Shown here: one piece after another, positions 18,222-27,170 of the stretch | Position numbering within the stretch: the first letter of the stretch is position 1 | How the letters are laid out: every line of letters begins with the position of its first letter | Source: Wolbachia pipientis | GTDB lineage: Bacteria; Pseudomonadota; Alphaproteobacteria; Rickettsiales; Anaplasmataceae | DNA: 64,000 bases | NCBI GenBank assembly: GCA_023052945.1 | Contig: CP095495.1 | Span: 992,001 to 1,056,000, forward strand | Direction of reading: 5' to 3' | The notes under the pieces: generated by a model | What the model was told of the DNA's origin: nothing | What the model saw: the letters and a program-made list of their open reading frames with translations, nothing else | The model's database searches: none | Translations under genes and position numbers: made by a program

Positions 18222-18980
18222 TCATGCACACTTTCTGTGTAAATTATCATGGCAATGTCCATGTAACAAAGATAAGTTTTTGGTTATATTGTTTTTCTTA
18301 TTTTGGTCTTTGTGATGTACTTCCAAAATATCATCATTTTTAAACCAAAGTTGACAATAATCACACTTACCTTGTTGTAACTTCAATAAATTTGTTACTC
18401 TTGTTGGCTTATCTGGTACTCTCTTCAGACGATTACTCCAGTATACCCAATCACCATCATATGGTGTCTTGGTTCCTTTCACCTTGGTATGCCGTTTAAT
18501 AACGTAATCTCCATGTCTGGTAAGATTTACTCCATTACTTGTCATAAATCGCCAATTATCGTTACCATACTTTTTAAAGTATTTTTCCTTGATCCAGCGG
18601 TTTCCTTTGTTATGGTGTTTATATACTGCCCATTTCCAAAGTTTTCCAAACATAATGTGATCTAACAAACTAAATATCTTACATGATACTACTGAAGTGT
18701 AATATTGACACCATCCTTTAATAATTGGGTTAATGTGTTTTATTACTGCTCCCTGCGATTCACCACGCAATTTCTTCAGTTTGTGTTTGATGACCCATGT
18801 ATGCTGTTTCACGGATTCGCGACTTGGCATAATTATTGTTTTATGGCTTCTCTTACCACGATTTACTGGATATTGTCTTACCGTAAACCCCAGAAAGTCA
18901 AAACCTGGCTTTTCTCCCTTTAGAGTATGAGTTATCTTGTTTTTGATGGCTTTAGCTCTAGACCTATGGTTTTTAACCAT
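18222..18980 (-). pseudogene. ltrA: Outer intron RT/maturase, C-terminal part (thumb/maturase and HNH endonuclease)
   Basis: This part reads KPGFDFLGFTVRQYP (RT domain 7), the maturase X domain (PIIKGWCQYYTS) and a C-terminal HNH endonuclease. The endonuclease shows CDYC, ILEVHHKDQNKKNNITKN and LLHGHCHDNLH. The true upstream frame enters from 19038 as VIIHESEEIILKAKVLVEEW and reaches TAA after SKTR, because one A is missing in the A-rich run near 18940. The ORF that starts at 18980 is therefore in a shifted frame for its first ~14 residues. It is separated from its N-terminal half by the inner intron. Even with precise splicing of that intron, the frameshift would remain. Confidence 0.88.
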
Positions 18981-19078
18981 TCTTCAACCAGAACTTTCGC
19001 CTTAAGAATAATTTCTTCACTCTCATGTATGATGACAAGGAGAGTAGACCGGCGGAGCTTCCCCACCAGTCTCTCGCA

Positions 19079-19112
19079 GAACTGTACGGAAACCTCTCGG
19101 TTTATACAGCTC
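19079..19112 (-). ncRNA. Group II intron domain V (inner intron)
   Basis: A 34-nt hairpin, GAGCTGTATA ... CCGTACAGTTC, clearly different in sequence from the outer intron's domain V. The nested element is therefore a distinct intron and not a duplicate. Confidence 0.83.
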
Positions 19113-19119
19113 CCATTAT

Positions 19120-20367
19120 TTAGTCTTTTGATCCTAACCCAAGTGTCCAGTGATAGAAAATATTTGGAGACCTCTTTCTCACTTTTCCTAGAAATTGCTT
19201 TGCTAGCCTTCCGTGATCTCGAAGTTTCTTATACTTGGTTCTGACCCATCTTATGAGGTATCTCTCTATATTTCTGAGAGATGGATACATCTCTGATTTA
19301 TAAAACCTGCCATAGTACTGAAACCAGCCTCTGACTATTGGATCTATTCTCTTCGATATTTCCTCTAATGTGGTCCACGTGACCCGATGTATTCTCCATG
19401 ACTTTATGGTTTTCTTGATCTTCTTTTTGGCTTTGTTACAAATTGCTGGTAGAAATGAGACAAAATAATTCCTCATCTTATTCTTTGCTATTCTAGGTCT
19501 GAAAGTATAGCCTAGAAAATCAAAGCTTTGTATGGGATATTCTTCTTTTCTGTCGTCGTCCTTATTGTACACAATCTGTGTCTTTTCAGGACGCAACTTC
19601 AATTTACACTTGGCCAATCTTTCTTCAATCATTGCTTTCATAAACTCTGCCTGTCTTTTAGTTCTGCAGTGTACTATCGCATCATCCACACATCTTTCAA
19701 ATGGTACCGTTGGGTAATTTTGTTTCATCCACATATCAAATGCATGGTGCATAAATATGTTTGAGATGATTGGACTTATTGAACCTCCTTGCGGAACTCC
19801 TTTATCCCTAGCTACCTTGTTGCCATCTGCTTGCTGAATCGGGACTTTCATCCACCTTTCAACATACAATATGACCCATTTGCAGTCTGTGTGTTTCTTG
19901 ATAGCCTGCAGTGCTAAATCGTGGTCCAGATTGTCAAAAAATCCAGATATATCAAGATCTATTGTCCAATCATTTTTCCAACATCTCTTCCGTGCTGTAT
20001 ATACCGCATCCAATGCAGACTTATTTGGTCTATAACCATATGAATCCTTATGAAATATCGGCTCTACTAACGGTTCAAGATACATTGTAGCTGCTGTTTG
20101 CGCTATCCTATCTGATACTGAAGGAACACATAAAGTTCTTTGTCCTCCTCCTGTACCTTTCGGTATTGCAACAGCTTTTACTGGCTCTGGAAAATAACTT
20201 CCGGATGACATCCGATTCCATAGTTTGTATAGATTATCTTTTAGATTTTCTTCAAACTTTGTTATCGTAACCTCGTCTACACCAGCCGCTCCTTTATTCT
20301 TCGATACTTGTTTATAAGCTCTCCAAACAAGTTGCTTCGGCATATCAAAAGACTTTGTTTTATTCAT
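19120..20367 (-). CDS. Group II intron reverse transcriptase/maturase (inner intron)
   Basis: 415 aa, uninterrupted. RT domains are visible in order: KNKGAAGVDEVTI (RT0/1), the palm IDLDISGFFDNLDHDLA, GVPQGGSISPIISN, then FERCVDDAIVHC, FDFLGYTF (RT7) and the maturase region (IDPIVRGWFQYYGRFY). There is no HNH domain, as in several bacterial intron classes that lack an endonuclease. Residue 226, where the YxDD tyrosine normally stands, is Cys (TGT), giving CVDD. That change would be expected to weaken or abolish polymerase activity, although maturase (splicing) function could persist. Confidence 0.92.
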   Translation of the reverse strand: MNKTKSFDMPKQLVWRAYKQVSKNKGAAGVDEVTITKFEENLKDNLYKLWNRMSSGSYFPEPVKAVAIPKGTGGGQRTLCVPSVSDRIAQTAATMYLEPLVEPIFHKDSYGYRPNKSALDAVYTARKRCWKNDWTIDLDISGFFDNLDHDLALQAIKKHTDCKWVILYVERWMKVPIQQADGNKVARDKGVPQGGSISPIISNIFMHHAFDMWMKQNYPTVPFERCVDDAIVHCRTKRQAEFMKAMIEERLAKCKLKLRPEKTQIVYNKDDDRKEEYPIQSFDFLGYTFRPRIAKNKMRNYFVSFLPAICNKAKKKIKKTIKSWRIHRVTWTTLEEISKRIDPIVRGWFQYYGRFYKSEMYPSLRNIERYLIRWVRTKYKKLRDHGRLAKQFLGKVRKRSPNIFYHWTLGLGSKD

Positions 20368-20877
20368 TAACTCCTCCCTTTCGGTTGATAAATAATTAAA
20401 ACTAAATAACTCAGCTCCTTCGCTCCATTTCCATTACAGAAACTTCTTCACTACTACGAGCTGATCCGCCCCTGTTTTTCGCATCGGTACTCTCATCCTC
20501 AGAGATCGGCTCTTTGGACTTCTCCCTTATCATCAAAACGACAGGTTCCCGTAGTTCCATGCAGTAGCCTAAAATAGATTCACGCCACTTTTATGCCGGA
20601 CGCCACCTACCCAGTAAACAAGCTCCTGGTAGATTTATCCCAGGTTAACGACTACCCCCTGGTTTTGACGTCGTCCCTACGCTTTCGACACCTCATCAGT
20701 GGTTCACTTACGTTCGTCTCTCTATTTCATACATGACACATAATTGTGCCTTTTCCATAACGCTCACTACCTTAGCTCTTTACTAAAGCAGCTTATGGCT
20801 GTTTGAAGCCTGCTCTTGCAAACCGGCTCCGAGGGGCCCTCCCTCATCTACTGCAAGCTTCAACACTTCCCGTGTCT

Positions 20878-21846
20878 CTACGGCGCACAATCATCTGCGT
20901 AAAAGATTACGCTTATTGATTGTTTTACCTCTTCATACGATCCCTGACCACGCTTCTTTTTCATAAATTGAAAAAGTTCATTTGTTAATGCTTGTTTGAC
21001 ATATTGTTCTAATCCATATAATGCAACACATGCAAGTAACGGTGATATCGTTCCTCCTTGTATAGTGCCACGTTTTGTGGGTTTAAACTTTCCATCTTCC
21101 ATAACACCTGCCTTCAACCATCCTCTTATTATCTTTCTAAAAGTTGGTGTGGTATTGAGTTTCTTTAGCAAGGCGTTTTGGTCAATTTGGTCAAAGCATC
21201 CGGAAATATCAGCATCTAATATAAATGCTGTCTTACCTCCAAGAGCTATGAATATAGCCTCTATTGCATCATGACATGATCTACCAGGTCTAAAACCATA
21301 TGTGTTTGGCTCAAATTTTGCCTCCCACTCTGGTTCTATCGCCATTTTCATAAGTGTTTCTTTTGCTCTCTCTGAAATAGTAGGTATGCCTAACGGCCTT
21401 TTCTCAGTTTTCCCAGGTTTTGGAATCCAAATACGTCTTGATGGTTTAGCTTTCTCTCTTATATCCAAAGAATATGCTAATTGCAATCTTTCTTCTTGAT
21501 TAAGATTAGCCTTTCCATCAATACCTGCTGTCTTCTTTCCTCTGTTATCCTGAGTTACCTTTCTAACAGCTAGCAATTTTGCACTCATTGAGTTAAGTAA
21601 TAATCTTTGAAGTTTATGTACCTTCTTGATATCATCACACTTTGCAGCTTGGTAAATTCGCTTTTGTAACTTGAATACAAATTTCTCTAACTTACGCCAA
21701 GGAATTGTACGCCATTTATACCTAACATTTTGTTGGTCTATAACATATTTATTACTATTCACAACTTTACCTTCCAAACTACAGTGTTTACGTCTGCATA
21801 TCCCAAATATTACTTCGGGCATTAGCTTCTTAAACAATCCTTCCAC
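20878..21846 (-). pseudogene. ltrA: Outer intron RT/maturase, N-terminal part
   Basis: About 318 native residues of a chloroplast-like/ltrA-type intron RT. An RT0 region (VRKVTQDNRGKKTAGIDG) comes first. It is followed by RIWIPKPGKTEKRPLGIPT, YGFRPGRSCHDAI, the palm ILDADISGCFDQID, the QGGTISPLLA segment and finally FYADD. The coding sequence is cut exactly one base after the second Asp codon by the inner intron, and the last three residues (CAP) plus stop come from intron sequence. The start may be GTG 21846. The C-terminal half continues at 19038. Confidence 0.88.
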
Positions 21847-22278
21847 ATAGAAGCATTCGGTTGGCTACCTTCTTGATTATCCTTTAAATAAAGAATAATA
21901 AGAGCTTCCATGTGGTTACTCCGTTCCATGGTTTCGTTTCACGTTAAACTTAGGTTCTTACTATTTGCCGGAAGCTGAAAACATCCATAATCAAGCATCA
22001 AAACCTTGATTCTTCTTGTGCTTCATACCATTTTGGTCCATGCGTATCAACCTTATTTCGCATATTGATATTGACGACAATTCAAACATAAGTTCCTCTC
22101 GTAACCATATCTAACTCTGTTTGCAGGGATTTACCATAAAGGTTAGGTATTACCTGCTTTTGTCTCATGCTTGCATCCCAGAGGTTGCCATTCTCCAAGA
22201 TGTGAGACATACATTATCCCCGATGTCTAGGGAAGATGGAATTTAACCATCACAAAACCACGACTATTCGGATCGCAC

Positions 22279-22810
22279 TTTGACTTATATCCTCCTCCTC
22301 TGTGCTTATTTCTTCCATACTATCGTAGTCTTCATCAATGAATTCACCATTTACTCCAGTACTAAAACAACTCTCATCAGTGAACTCACTATTTTCTTCA
22401 GTTTGAACCTCTCTATCCTTACTTATTACTTCACTCTGGCTCCCTTTTTCTGCAACCTCAGGTTTTAAGTCAGCTCCAATATTTTTATCCGTTGTTTCAA
22501 CATACTCGGTCTGCATTTTCGTATTTTGAAATGTAGTTTCATCCTTACTTATTATTTCACTCTGGCTCTCTTTTACTGTAATTTTAGGTCTTAAATCAAT
22601 TTGAGCACTTTCATCTGTTATTTTATCAGTATGAGTTTCATCACTTCCAGTAGTTGTATTGTAATATAGAATATTTTCTGCCCATTTGTTCCATTTCTTT
22701 GGTAGTATTCGTCCAATCGTTTTTAAGTACAACCAAGCAAACACAGTAGACCAACTGTATTTTTGCTTAACATTAATTTCATAATTAACCGTATTATTAG
22801 TATTTAGCAT
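22279..22810 (-). CDS. Acidic hypothetical protein, 3' end split by group II intron
   Basis: About 183 aa, no family recognised. The N-terminal ~60 residues are aromatic and basic (YSWSTVFAWLYLKTIGRILP). The rest is acidic with a partial internal duplication (ESQSEIISKDE / GSQSEVISKDR, each followed by MQTE or VQTE). The intron enters after DISQ (22279). Spliced exon 2 near 18130 would add only a few residues before a stop (for example NSDRA, TAA at 18114-18112). Unspliced read-through adds SAIRIVVVL and stops at 22250. The protein is thus barely affected by the intron. ATG 22810 is preferred over TTG 22828. Function is unknown. Confidence 0.65.
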
Positions 22811-22937
22811 CTTATTTTTTAACTTCAATTTACAGAAAATTTTAATAGTAATAAAGTTATATATATTAGTGTAAATATTAAATAAATACTAACGCAGGTA
22901 TCAAACTATGGCAAAGCTTTTGCCTGCCTAATACACT

Positions 22938-23471
22938 TTAAGCAGAAATATACGTATTTGTAAGCACATCATTTGCTTTTTTTATTGCTCTTATCAACAT
23001 TTCCTGTTCATTGTCTTGACTCTTTACATTAACTACTTGGGCAGCTAAATTCGCAGGAAAAGTGACCAAACTGACTTCCCACAATTCCACTTGTTTTAAC
23101 ACTCTAGCTCCGTTTTTATGATCAACATCATACTCTATAGGTATGTAGCCGATGGAAAGTCCATTAATAGCTCCAGTTTTAAGCATTAAATATACTTCCT
23201 CTGCTTTTTGGATACCTAAAAGTAAATGTGCAATCATGTATAGGCCAACATCATTCTCATGAATATCTATGATACTACCTATAGGCTCACCTGGATTATG
23301 CTGCCAAAGAAGTTTTATCTTGTTTTTACTTAAATTTTTCTTAAATGCTCCAGGCAATATCAGATCATTTTGTTTATCAACTATATTAAAAACGCTTGCA
23401 TAACCAGAAAACACGCCGTTTTCTTCTATACTTTTTATTGATAATGGTGAATAGAGAAATTTCTTACTCAT
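22938..23471 (-). CDS. GTA/HK97-type prohead protease
   Basis: 177 aa, the full length of this small family (peptidase U35/S78). These serine proteases mature HK97-like capsids by trimming the capsid precursor. The N-terminal block FSGYASVFNIVDKQNDLILPGAF is diagnostic. Catalytic His is H58 (LLWQHNPGEPIG) and Ser is S106 (AINGLSIGYIP). ELWEVSLVTFPAN completes the fold. An excellent AGGAGG lies upstream of the ATG. In GTA clusters this gene sits next to the major capsid gene; here the capsid fragment is 13 kb away on the other strand. The ORF is intact although its substrate gene is broken. Confidence 0.92.
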   Translation of the reverse strand: MSKKFLYSPLSIKSIEENGVFSGYASVFNIVDKQNDLILPGAFKKNLSKNKIKLLWQHNPGEPIGSIIDIHENDVGLYMIAHLLLGIQKAEEVYLMLKTGAINGLSIGYIPIEYDVDHKNGARVLKQVELWEVSLVTFPANLAAQVVNVKSQDNEQEMLIRAIKKANDVLTNTYISA

Positions 23472-23997
23472 AAAACCTCCTGTAGATTAAGTATTGGGAA
23501 TTTTGTTTCGCAATACACTGCGATATAATTCTATTATATGCAGTGTTCTAAAAGGGGGAAGCACTTTTCTTAGTTACTAAAAACGCTAACTAGAATCCAG
23601 ATTGGACACTGGGTTATAAAATTCTACGTCATACCACTGCGGCGCTAACAAGTAGCGGAATGACGATTGTCAAGGTGTCATCCTAGTGCCTCTATGATGT
23701 CATCCCAGTGCCCTGACTACTTGGATGCAAGCATCGAACAGACGAAATCTGTCAAATCAGAAAGAAACACACAAATTTAAGTTTTTAGTAGTTTTCAAGT
23801 ATAGTTGTACAGGGAGCGCCTTTGCAGTTATGACCGACATTTTCAATGGTGCCTAAGTGCCCGTATGCAAGCATGGTTTTGGAAGGAACGGTCAAATCAT
23901 TGATGGAGTCATTTAGACTACCTCGGTTAGGAGATTGTACTATCAACCGTTCCAAGCTGAAGCGTTTCCCTATTACAAATTATATGTAGGGGTTACC
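23472..23997. other. Intergenic stretch with repeats before the IS110 relic
   Basis: 526 nt with no gene. It contains a CCGCGGCGG-family fragment at about 23625-23665 and cccagtg-type repeat pieces to about 23720. From about 23830 sequence begins that probably belongs to the left end of the IS110 element. Confidence 0.55.
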
Positions 23998-25319
23998 ATG
24001 AAAAAAGCAAAAAGTAAATTAGAAATAGTGAATCCTAATGCAGCAGGAATAGACATTGGTTCAGCTGTACACTATGTGTGTGTACCTGAAGGAAGAACGC
24101 GTTCAGAAATTTGGCTGCTTTACTGAAGACCTTCATAACTTAGCACAGTGGTTGAAAAAGTGTAAAGTTACAACAGTAGCTATGGAATCAACAGGAGTAT
24201 ATTGGATTCCTTTATTTCAAATACTTGAGTCATACAAATTCGAGGTAAAATGCACGGCATGTAAAGAATGTACCTGGTAGGAAGTCTGACGTTCAAGATT
24301 GCCAATGGCTCCAACAACTGCATAGCTACGGACTGCTTCATGGGTCGTTTAGGCCAGATAATCAGATGTGTGTATTGCGCAGTTACGTGCGGCAACGCAA
24401 AAATCTCACTGAAAGTGCATCTACACATATTCTGCGTATGCAGAAGGCATTAATTCAAATGAATATACAATTACACAAGGTTATTAGTCATATTACTGGG
24501 ATAACTGGTATGAAAATCATTGAAACTATAATTGAAGGCGAAAGAGATTCTGAAAAATTGGCAGAATTCAGGGACGTGCGAATGAAAAATGATCAGTCTA
24601 CTATTGCAAAAGCGTTAGCTGGTGACTATAGAGAGGAACACTTATTCACGCTAAAGCAAGAATTTGAACTATATAATATTTATCAAGAAAAAATAGCAGA
24701 ATGTGATAGAAATATTGAAGCCTATTATAAAACGTTTGAAACAAAGTCTTGTGAAAGCAAACAGCTAAGTAAGCAAAAGAATAAAAATAGCAAAAGTAAG
24801 CCAAGCTTTGCTTTGTATGAGGAACTGCACCGAATAACTGGTATGGATTTCACTAAAATTCCTGGATTTGATGTATTAAGTATACAAACCATAATTTCAG
24901 AAGTTGGTATAAACCATAGTAAATGGCCAACAGAAAAGCACTTTTCATCGTGGTTGGGACTCAGTCCTGCTAATAAAGTTACAGGGGAAAAAGTGTTTAA
25001 CACAAGAACACGTAAAGTCATTAACCGTGCTGCAAATGCTTTGCGAATAGCTGCTCATTCTGTAGGAAATAGTAAAAGTGCGTTGGGTGCATACTACAGA
25101 AGATTGAAAAAACGACTAGGAGCACCAAAAGCAATAACAGCTACTGCAAGAAAAATGGCATGCATATTTTATAGTATGCTCAAATACGGACAGGAATATG
25201 TAGAAAAAGGAATGGAATACTATGAAACACGCTATAAAGATAGAACTGTAAAAAATTTGATCAAAAAAGCGAGCGAATTTGGCTACATATTAGTTCAACA
25301 AGAAGAGTTAGTTGAGTGA
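23998..25319 (+). pseudogene. IS110-family transposase, frameshifted
   Basis: The DEDD-type transposase of IS110 elements is recognisable in three frames. The N-terminus KLEIVNPNAAGIDIGS is in frame 1. VQKFGCFTEDLHNLAQWL and VAMESTGVYWIPLF follow in frame 2. The rest, from KSDVQDCQWLQQLHSYG through the C-terminal Transposase_20 region (IPGFDVLSIQTIISEVG, WLGLSPANKVTG), is in frame 3. Shifts fall near 24090 and 24270. The element is dead. Its outer ends cannot be fixed; IS110 elements usually lack inverted repeats and target duplications. Confidence 0.9.
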
Positions 25320-25334
25320 GTTTCTTAGGAGAAT

Positions 25335-25480
25335 GATGTCATGCAAGCCCCTATGATGTCATTCCAGTGCTTGACACTGGGATCTCATTTCACTCTATAA
25401 TAGCAGTGCTCCTTTCTTGTCATCCGAGTAGCCTCTTTTTTGTCATCCCAGTGCGTGACACTGGGATGACACCCTCCTAG
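25335..25480. repeat. Cluster of cccagtg-type palindromic repeats
   Basis: Repeated units of the form gtcatcccagtgc..gtgacactgggatgaca. This is the same family that lies in frame inside valS, gap and the addA-like gene. Confidence 0.75.
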
Positions 25481-25811
25481 TAGAAACGCTTTTGTAATTG
25501 CAACATTCGTGCAATCTTTAGCCATGAATATTAAGAAACTTACCAAACGAAAAAAAAGGCAAAAGAAGCCCTAGTCACTGTTTATTGTCAGTATTGGCGT
25601 TTTTTAAGTCTTAAACACTGCAATTTAGCTGCTTTTAAATGCAACTAACCTTAGCTATAAATGTTTAAGAAATTTACTAGGCAGAAAAAAAAGGCAAAGA
25701 AACCCTAGGGTAGCTAGTTATTACACTCTCTATTTTAAAATTTGACGTTGGGTGATGTCTTGAACGCTTTATAAGCGCGTTTCGGCTTGTATAGGTAGAA
25801 ACCTAAAAGTT

Positions 25812-25883
25812 TTATAAAGACATGAGGTGCACATAGTGCAAAAAATTAAACAATAGTACGCCAAATACAAGTTTTCTTGTCAT
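25812..25883 (-). CDS. 23-aa ORF conserved in both copies of the duplicated element
   Basis: Starts MTRKLVFGVLLFNFLHY and ends HLMSL. It differs from the other copy by one residue (Leu for Arg). It lies about 50 nt downstream of the promoter at 25960-25932. There is no clear ribosome-binding site. It may be a true small hydrophobic peptide or a chance ORF in a non-coding RNA. Confidence 0.35.
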   Translation of the reverse strand: MTRKLVFGVLLFNFLHYVHLMSL

Positions 25884-25931
25884 TTTAATCTGCTGCAGAG
25901 ATTGCGAAGATAAATAAATAGCTTCAGTTTC

Positions 25932-25960
25932 ATGATAAGGGGGCTGGTGGAGTTTGTCAA
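25932..25960 (-). promoter_or_regulatory. Near-consensus promoter of duplicated element, copy A
   Basis: TTGACA (25960-25955), 17-bp spacer, TATCAT (25937-25932). The spacer sequence differs from copy B while both hexamers are kept, apart from one base in the -10. Confidence 0.6.
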
Positions 25961-26072
25961 GTAAGTTTTTAGCCCTGTCTCCTTGCTATAATGTTCATAT
26001 CGATAGAAAAGCAAAAGAATAGAATGAAATATCAAGTGATATCCTCTATAATTAAATTTTTTGAATGAAGAG

Positions 26073-27170
26073 ATGACGATTCGTGTAGGAATTAATGGTC
26101 TTGGTAGAATAGGCAGAGGCGTATTGCGTGCTATTTTCGAAATAGAAGAATATAGCAAACAAATAGAAGTTGTAGCTGTGAATGGATCGCTCAGTGCAAA
26201 GCAGCATGCACATTTGATTAAATATGATTCTGTTCATGGCAAATTCAGTGGTGATATTGACTTTAATGAGTCTCAAAATTGGTTATCTATAAATGGCAGA
26301 AAATTTTCTTTATATAGAGAACGGAGCCCTGAAAATATTCCTTGGAATGTTGATGTAATACTTGAATGTACTGGTGCATTTAACAAGCGTGAAGAAGCAA
26401 TAAGACACAATGCAGAGAAAGTTATTGTTTCTGCTCCAGTACCAGACGCTGATGTAACTATAGTGTATGGTGTGAATAATGATATGCTCAAAAAAGAGCA
26501 TAAAGTGATATCAGCAGGTTCTTGCACTACAAATTGCCTTGCTCTAATTGTGAAAGTCCTACACTCTAATCTAGGTATAAAAAGTGGCTTTATGACTACT
26601 ATACACGCCTATACGAATGATCAAAATGTTCTTGATGGTAATCATAAAGATTTGCGTAGAGCAAGGGCTTGCGGATTATCTATGGTGCCAACTACAACCG
26701 GGGCAGCAAAAACAATCGGTTCTATAATTCCTGAATTAAAGGGAAAGCTAGATGGCACTGCCGTCAGAGTTCCAGTTAGCAATGTTTCTATGGTTGATTT
26801 TAAATTTACACCTGATAAGAAAGCGACCGTTAAAGAAATAAATGAAATGTTTAAAGATGCAGCTCTCTCCTCTACGTCATTCCAGCGCGTGACGCTGGAA
26901 TCTAATTTCTGGATCCCAGTGTCAAGCACTGGGATGACATCAGAGGGTACTAGGATGACAGAGGGTTATCCAATGTCAAATGTACTTTCTATATGCACGG
27001 AGCCTTTAGTTTCAATAGACTTTGTGCATAACCCTTATAGCGCAATTGTGGATTTAACTGGTACATATGTTACAGGCAACATCTGTAGAGTTGCAGCGTG
27101 GTATGACAATGAGTGGGCTTTTTCGCTGAGAATGTTAGACATAGCATTATTGAGCCATAGTAAAGTATGA
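26073..27170 (+). CDS. gap: Glyceraldehyde-3-phosphate dehydrogenase (with in-frame repeat insertion)
   Basis: NAD(P)-dependent glycolytic/gluconeogenic enzyme. IRVGINGLGRIGRGVLRA is the Rossmann start; the catalytic cysteine is C151 in SAGSCTTNCLA. TIHAYTNDQNVLDG, the RAAR-like region and the C-terminal WYDNEWAFS are all present. At 365 aa it is about 30 residues longer than normal. The excess lies between MFKDAA and MSNVLSICTEPLVSIDF, where two palindromic-repeat units are read as SFQRVTLESNFWIPVSSTGM and on. ATG 26073 is preferred over TTG 26061. Its stop overlaps the tatC start by 4 nt. Confidence 0.96.
   Translation: MTIRVGINGLGRIGRGVLRAIFEIEEYSKQIEVVAVNGSLSAKQHAHLIKYDSVHGKFSGDIDFNESQNWLSINGRKFSLYRERSPENIPWNVDVILECTGAFNKREEAIRHNAEKVIVSAPVPDADVTIVYGVNNDMLKKEHKVISAGSCTTNCLALIVKVLHSNLGIKSGFMTTIHAYTNDQNVLDGNHKDLRRARACGLSMVPTTTGAAKTIGSIIPELKGKLDGTAVRVPVSNVSMVDFKFTPDKKATVKEINEMFKDAALSSTSFQRVTLESNFWIPVSSTGMTSEGTRMTEGYPMSNVLSICTEPLVSIDFVHNPYSAIVDLTGTYVTGNICRVAAWYDNEWAFSLRMLDIALLSHSKV
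26870..26970 (+). repeat. Palindromic repeat inserted in frame in gap
   Basis: Two palindromes, gtcattccagcgcgtgacgc-type and ggatcccagtgtcaagcactg-type, followed by gggatgac and aggatgacag units. It is the same repeat family as in valS, here in another essential gene and again frame-preserving. Confidence 0.82.

Larger units (their letters stand above)
19039..20888 (-). mobile_element. Group II intron (inner), nested in the outer RT gene
   Basis: Minus-strand 5' end GTGCGCCG at 20888, immediately after the outer RT codons TTT TAC GCA GAT GAT T (FYADD). Domain V is at 19112-19079 and a domain VI stem with a bulged A (GAGAG ... CTACTCTC) follows. The 3' end is placed at 19039 because joining T|TTGTCATC recreates FYADDFVIIHE. 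About 1850 nt with one RT ORF. The 5' RNA domains occupy 20368-20888. Confidence 0.87.
18130..22278 (-). mobile_element. Group II intron (outer), interrupted by a second group II intron
   Basis: Minus-strand 5' end GTGCGATCC at 22278, matching the GUGYG consensus. Domain V is at 18202-18169 (GAGCCGTATG ... CGTACGGTTC), a domain VI-like hairpin follows, and the 3' end is near 18130 (TTAGAT|AAC, exact base uncertain). Removing the inner intron (19039-20888) leaves ~2.3 kb with an RT-maturase-HNH ORF of the ltrA/chloroplast-like kind. Its first 404 nt are repeated at 63597-64000 with no difference found by eye. It sits at the very 3' end of the acidic-protein gene 22810-22279. Confidence 0.88.
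25516..25960 (-). repeat. Duplicated 445-bp element, copy A (inverted relative to 55119-55564)
   Basis: Reads on the minus strand as a near-copy of 55119-55564. It keeps the promoter (TTGACA, 17 bp, TATCAT), the 23-aa ORF, a GCGCTTATAAAGCG hairpin and two internal related blocks that end in runs of T (CTTTGCCTTTTTTTTC-like). A non-coding or leader-type transcript is the best guess. Confidence 0.8.
25320..26072. other. Intergenic stretch between IS110 relic and gap
   Basis: 753 nt without a conventional gene. cccagtg-type palindromic repeats occupy 25335-25480. The duplicated 445-bp element occupies 25516-25960, and the remainder leads into gap. Confidence 0.7.

Noticed and set aside
19039..20888. 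The inner element being an IS or a plain RT insertion.
   Set aside because: It has a GUGYG-type 5' end, its own domain V and VI, and precise restoration of the outer frame, all specific to group II introns.
23998..25319. An active IS110 element.
   Set aside because: The transposase is in three different frames, so the copy cannot be autonomous.
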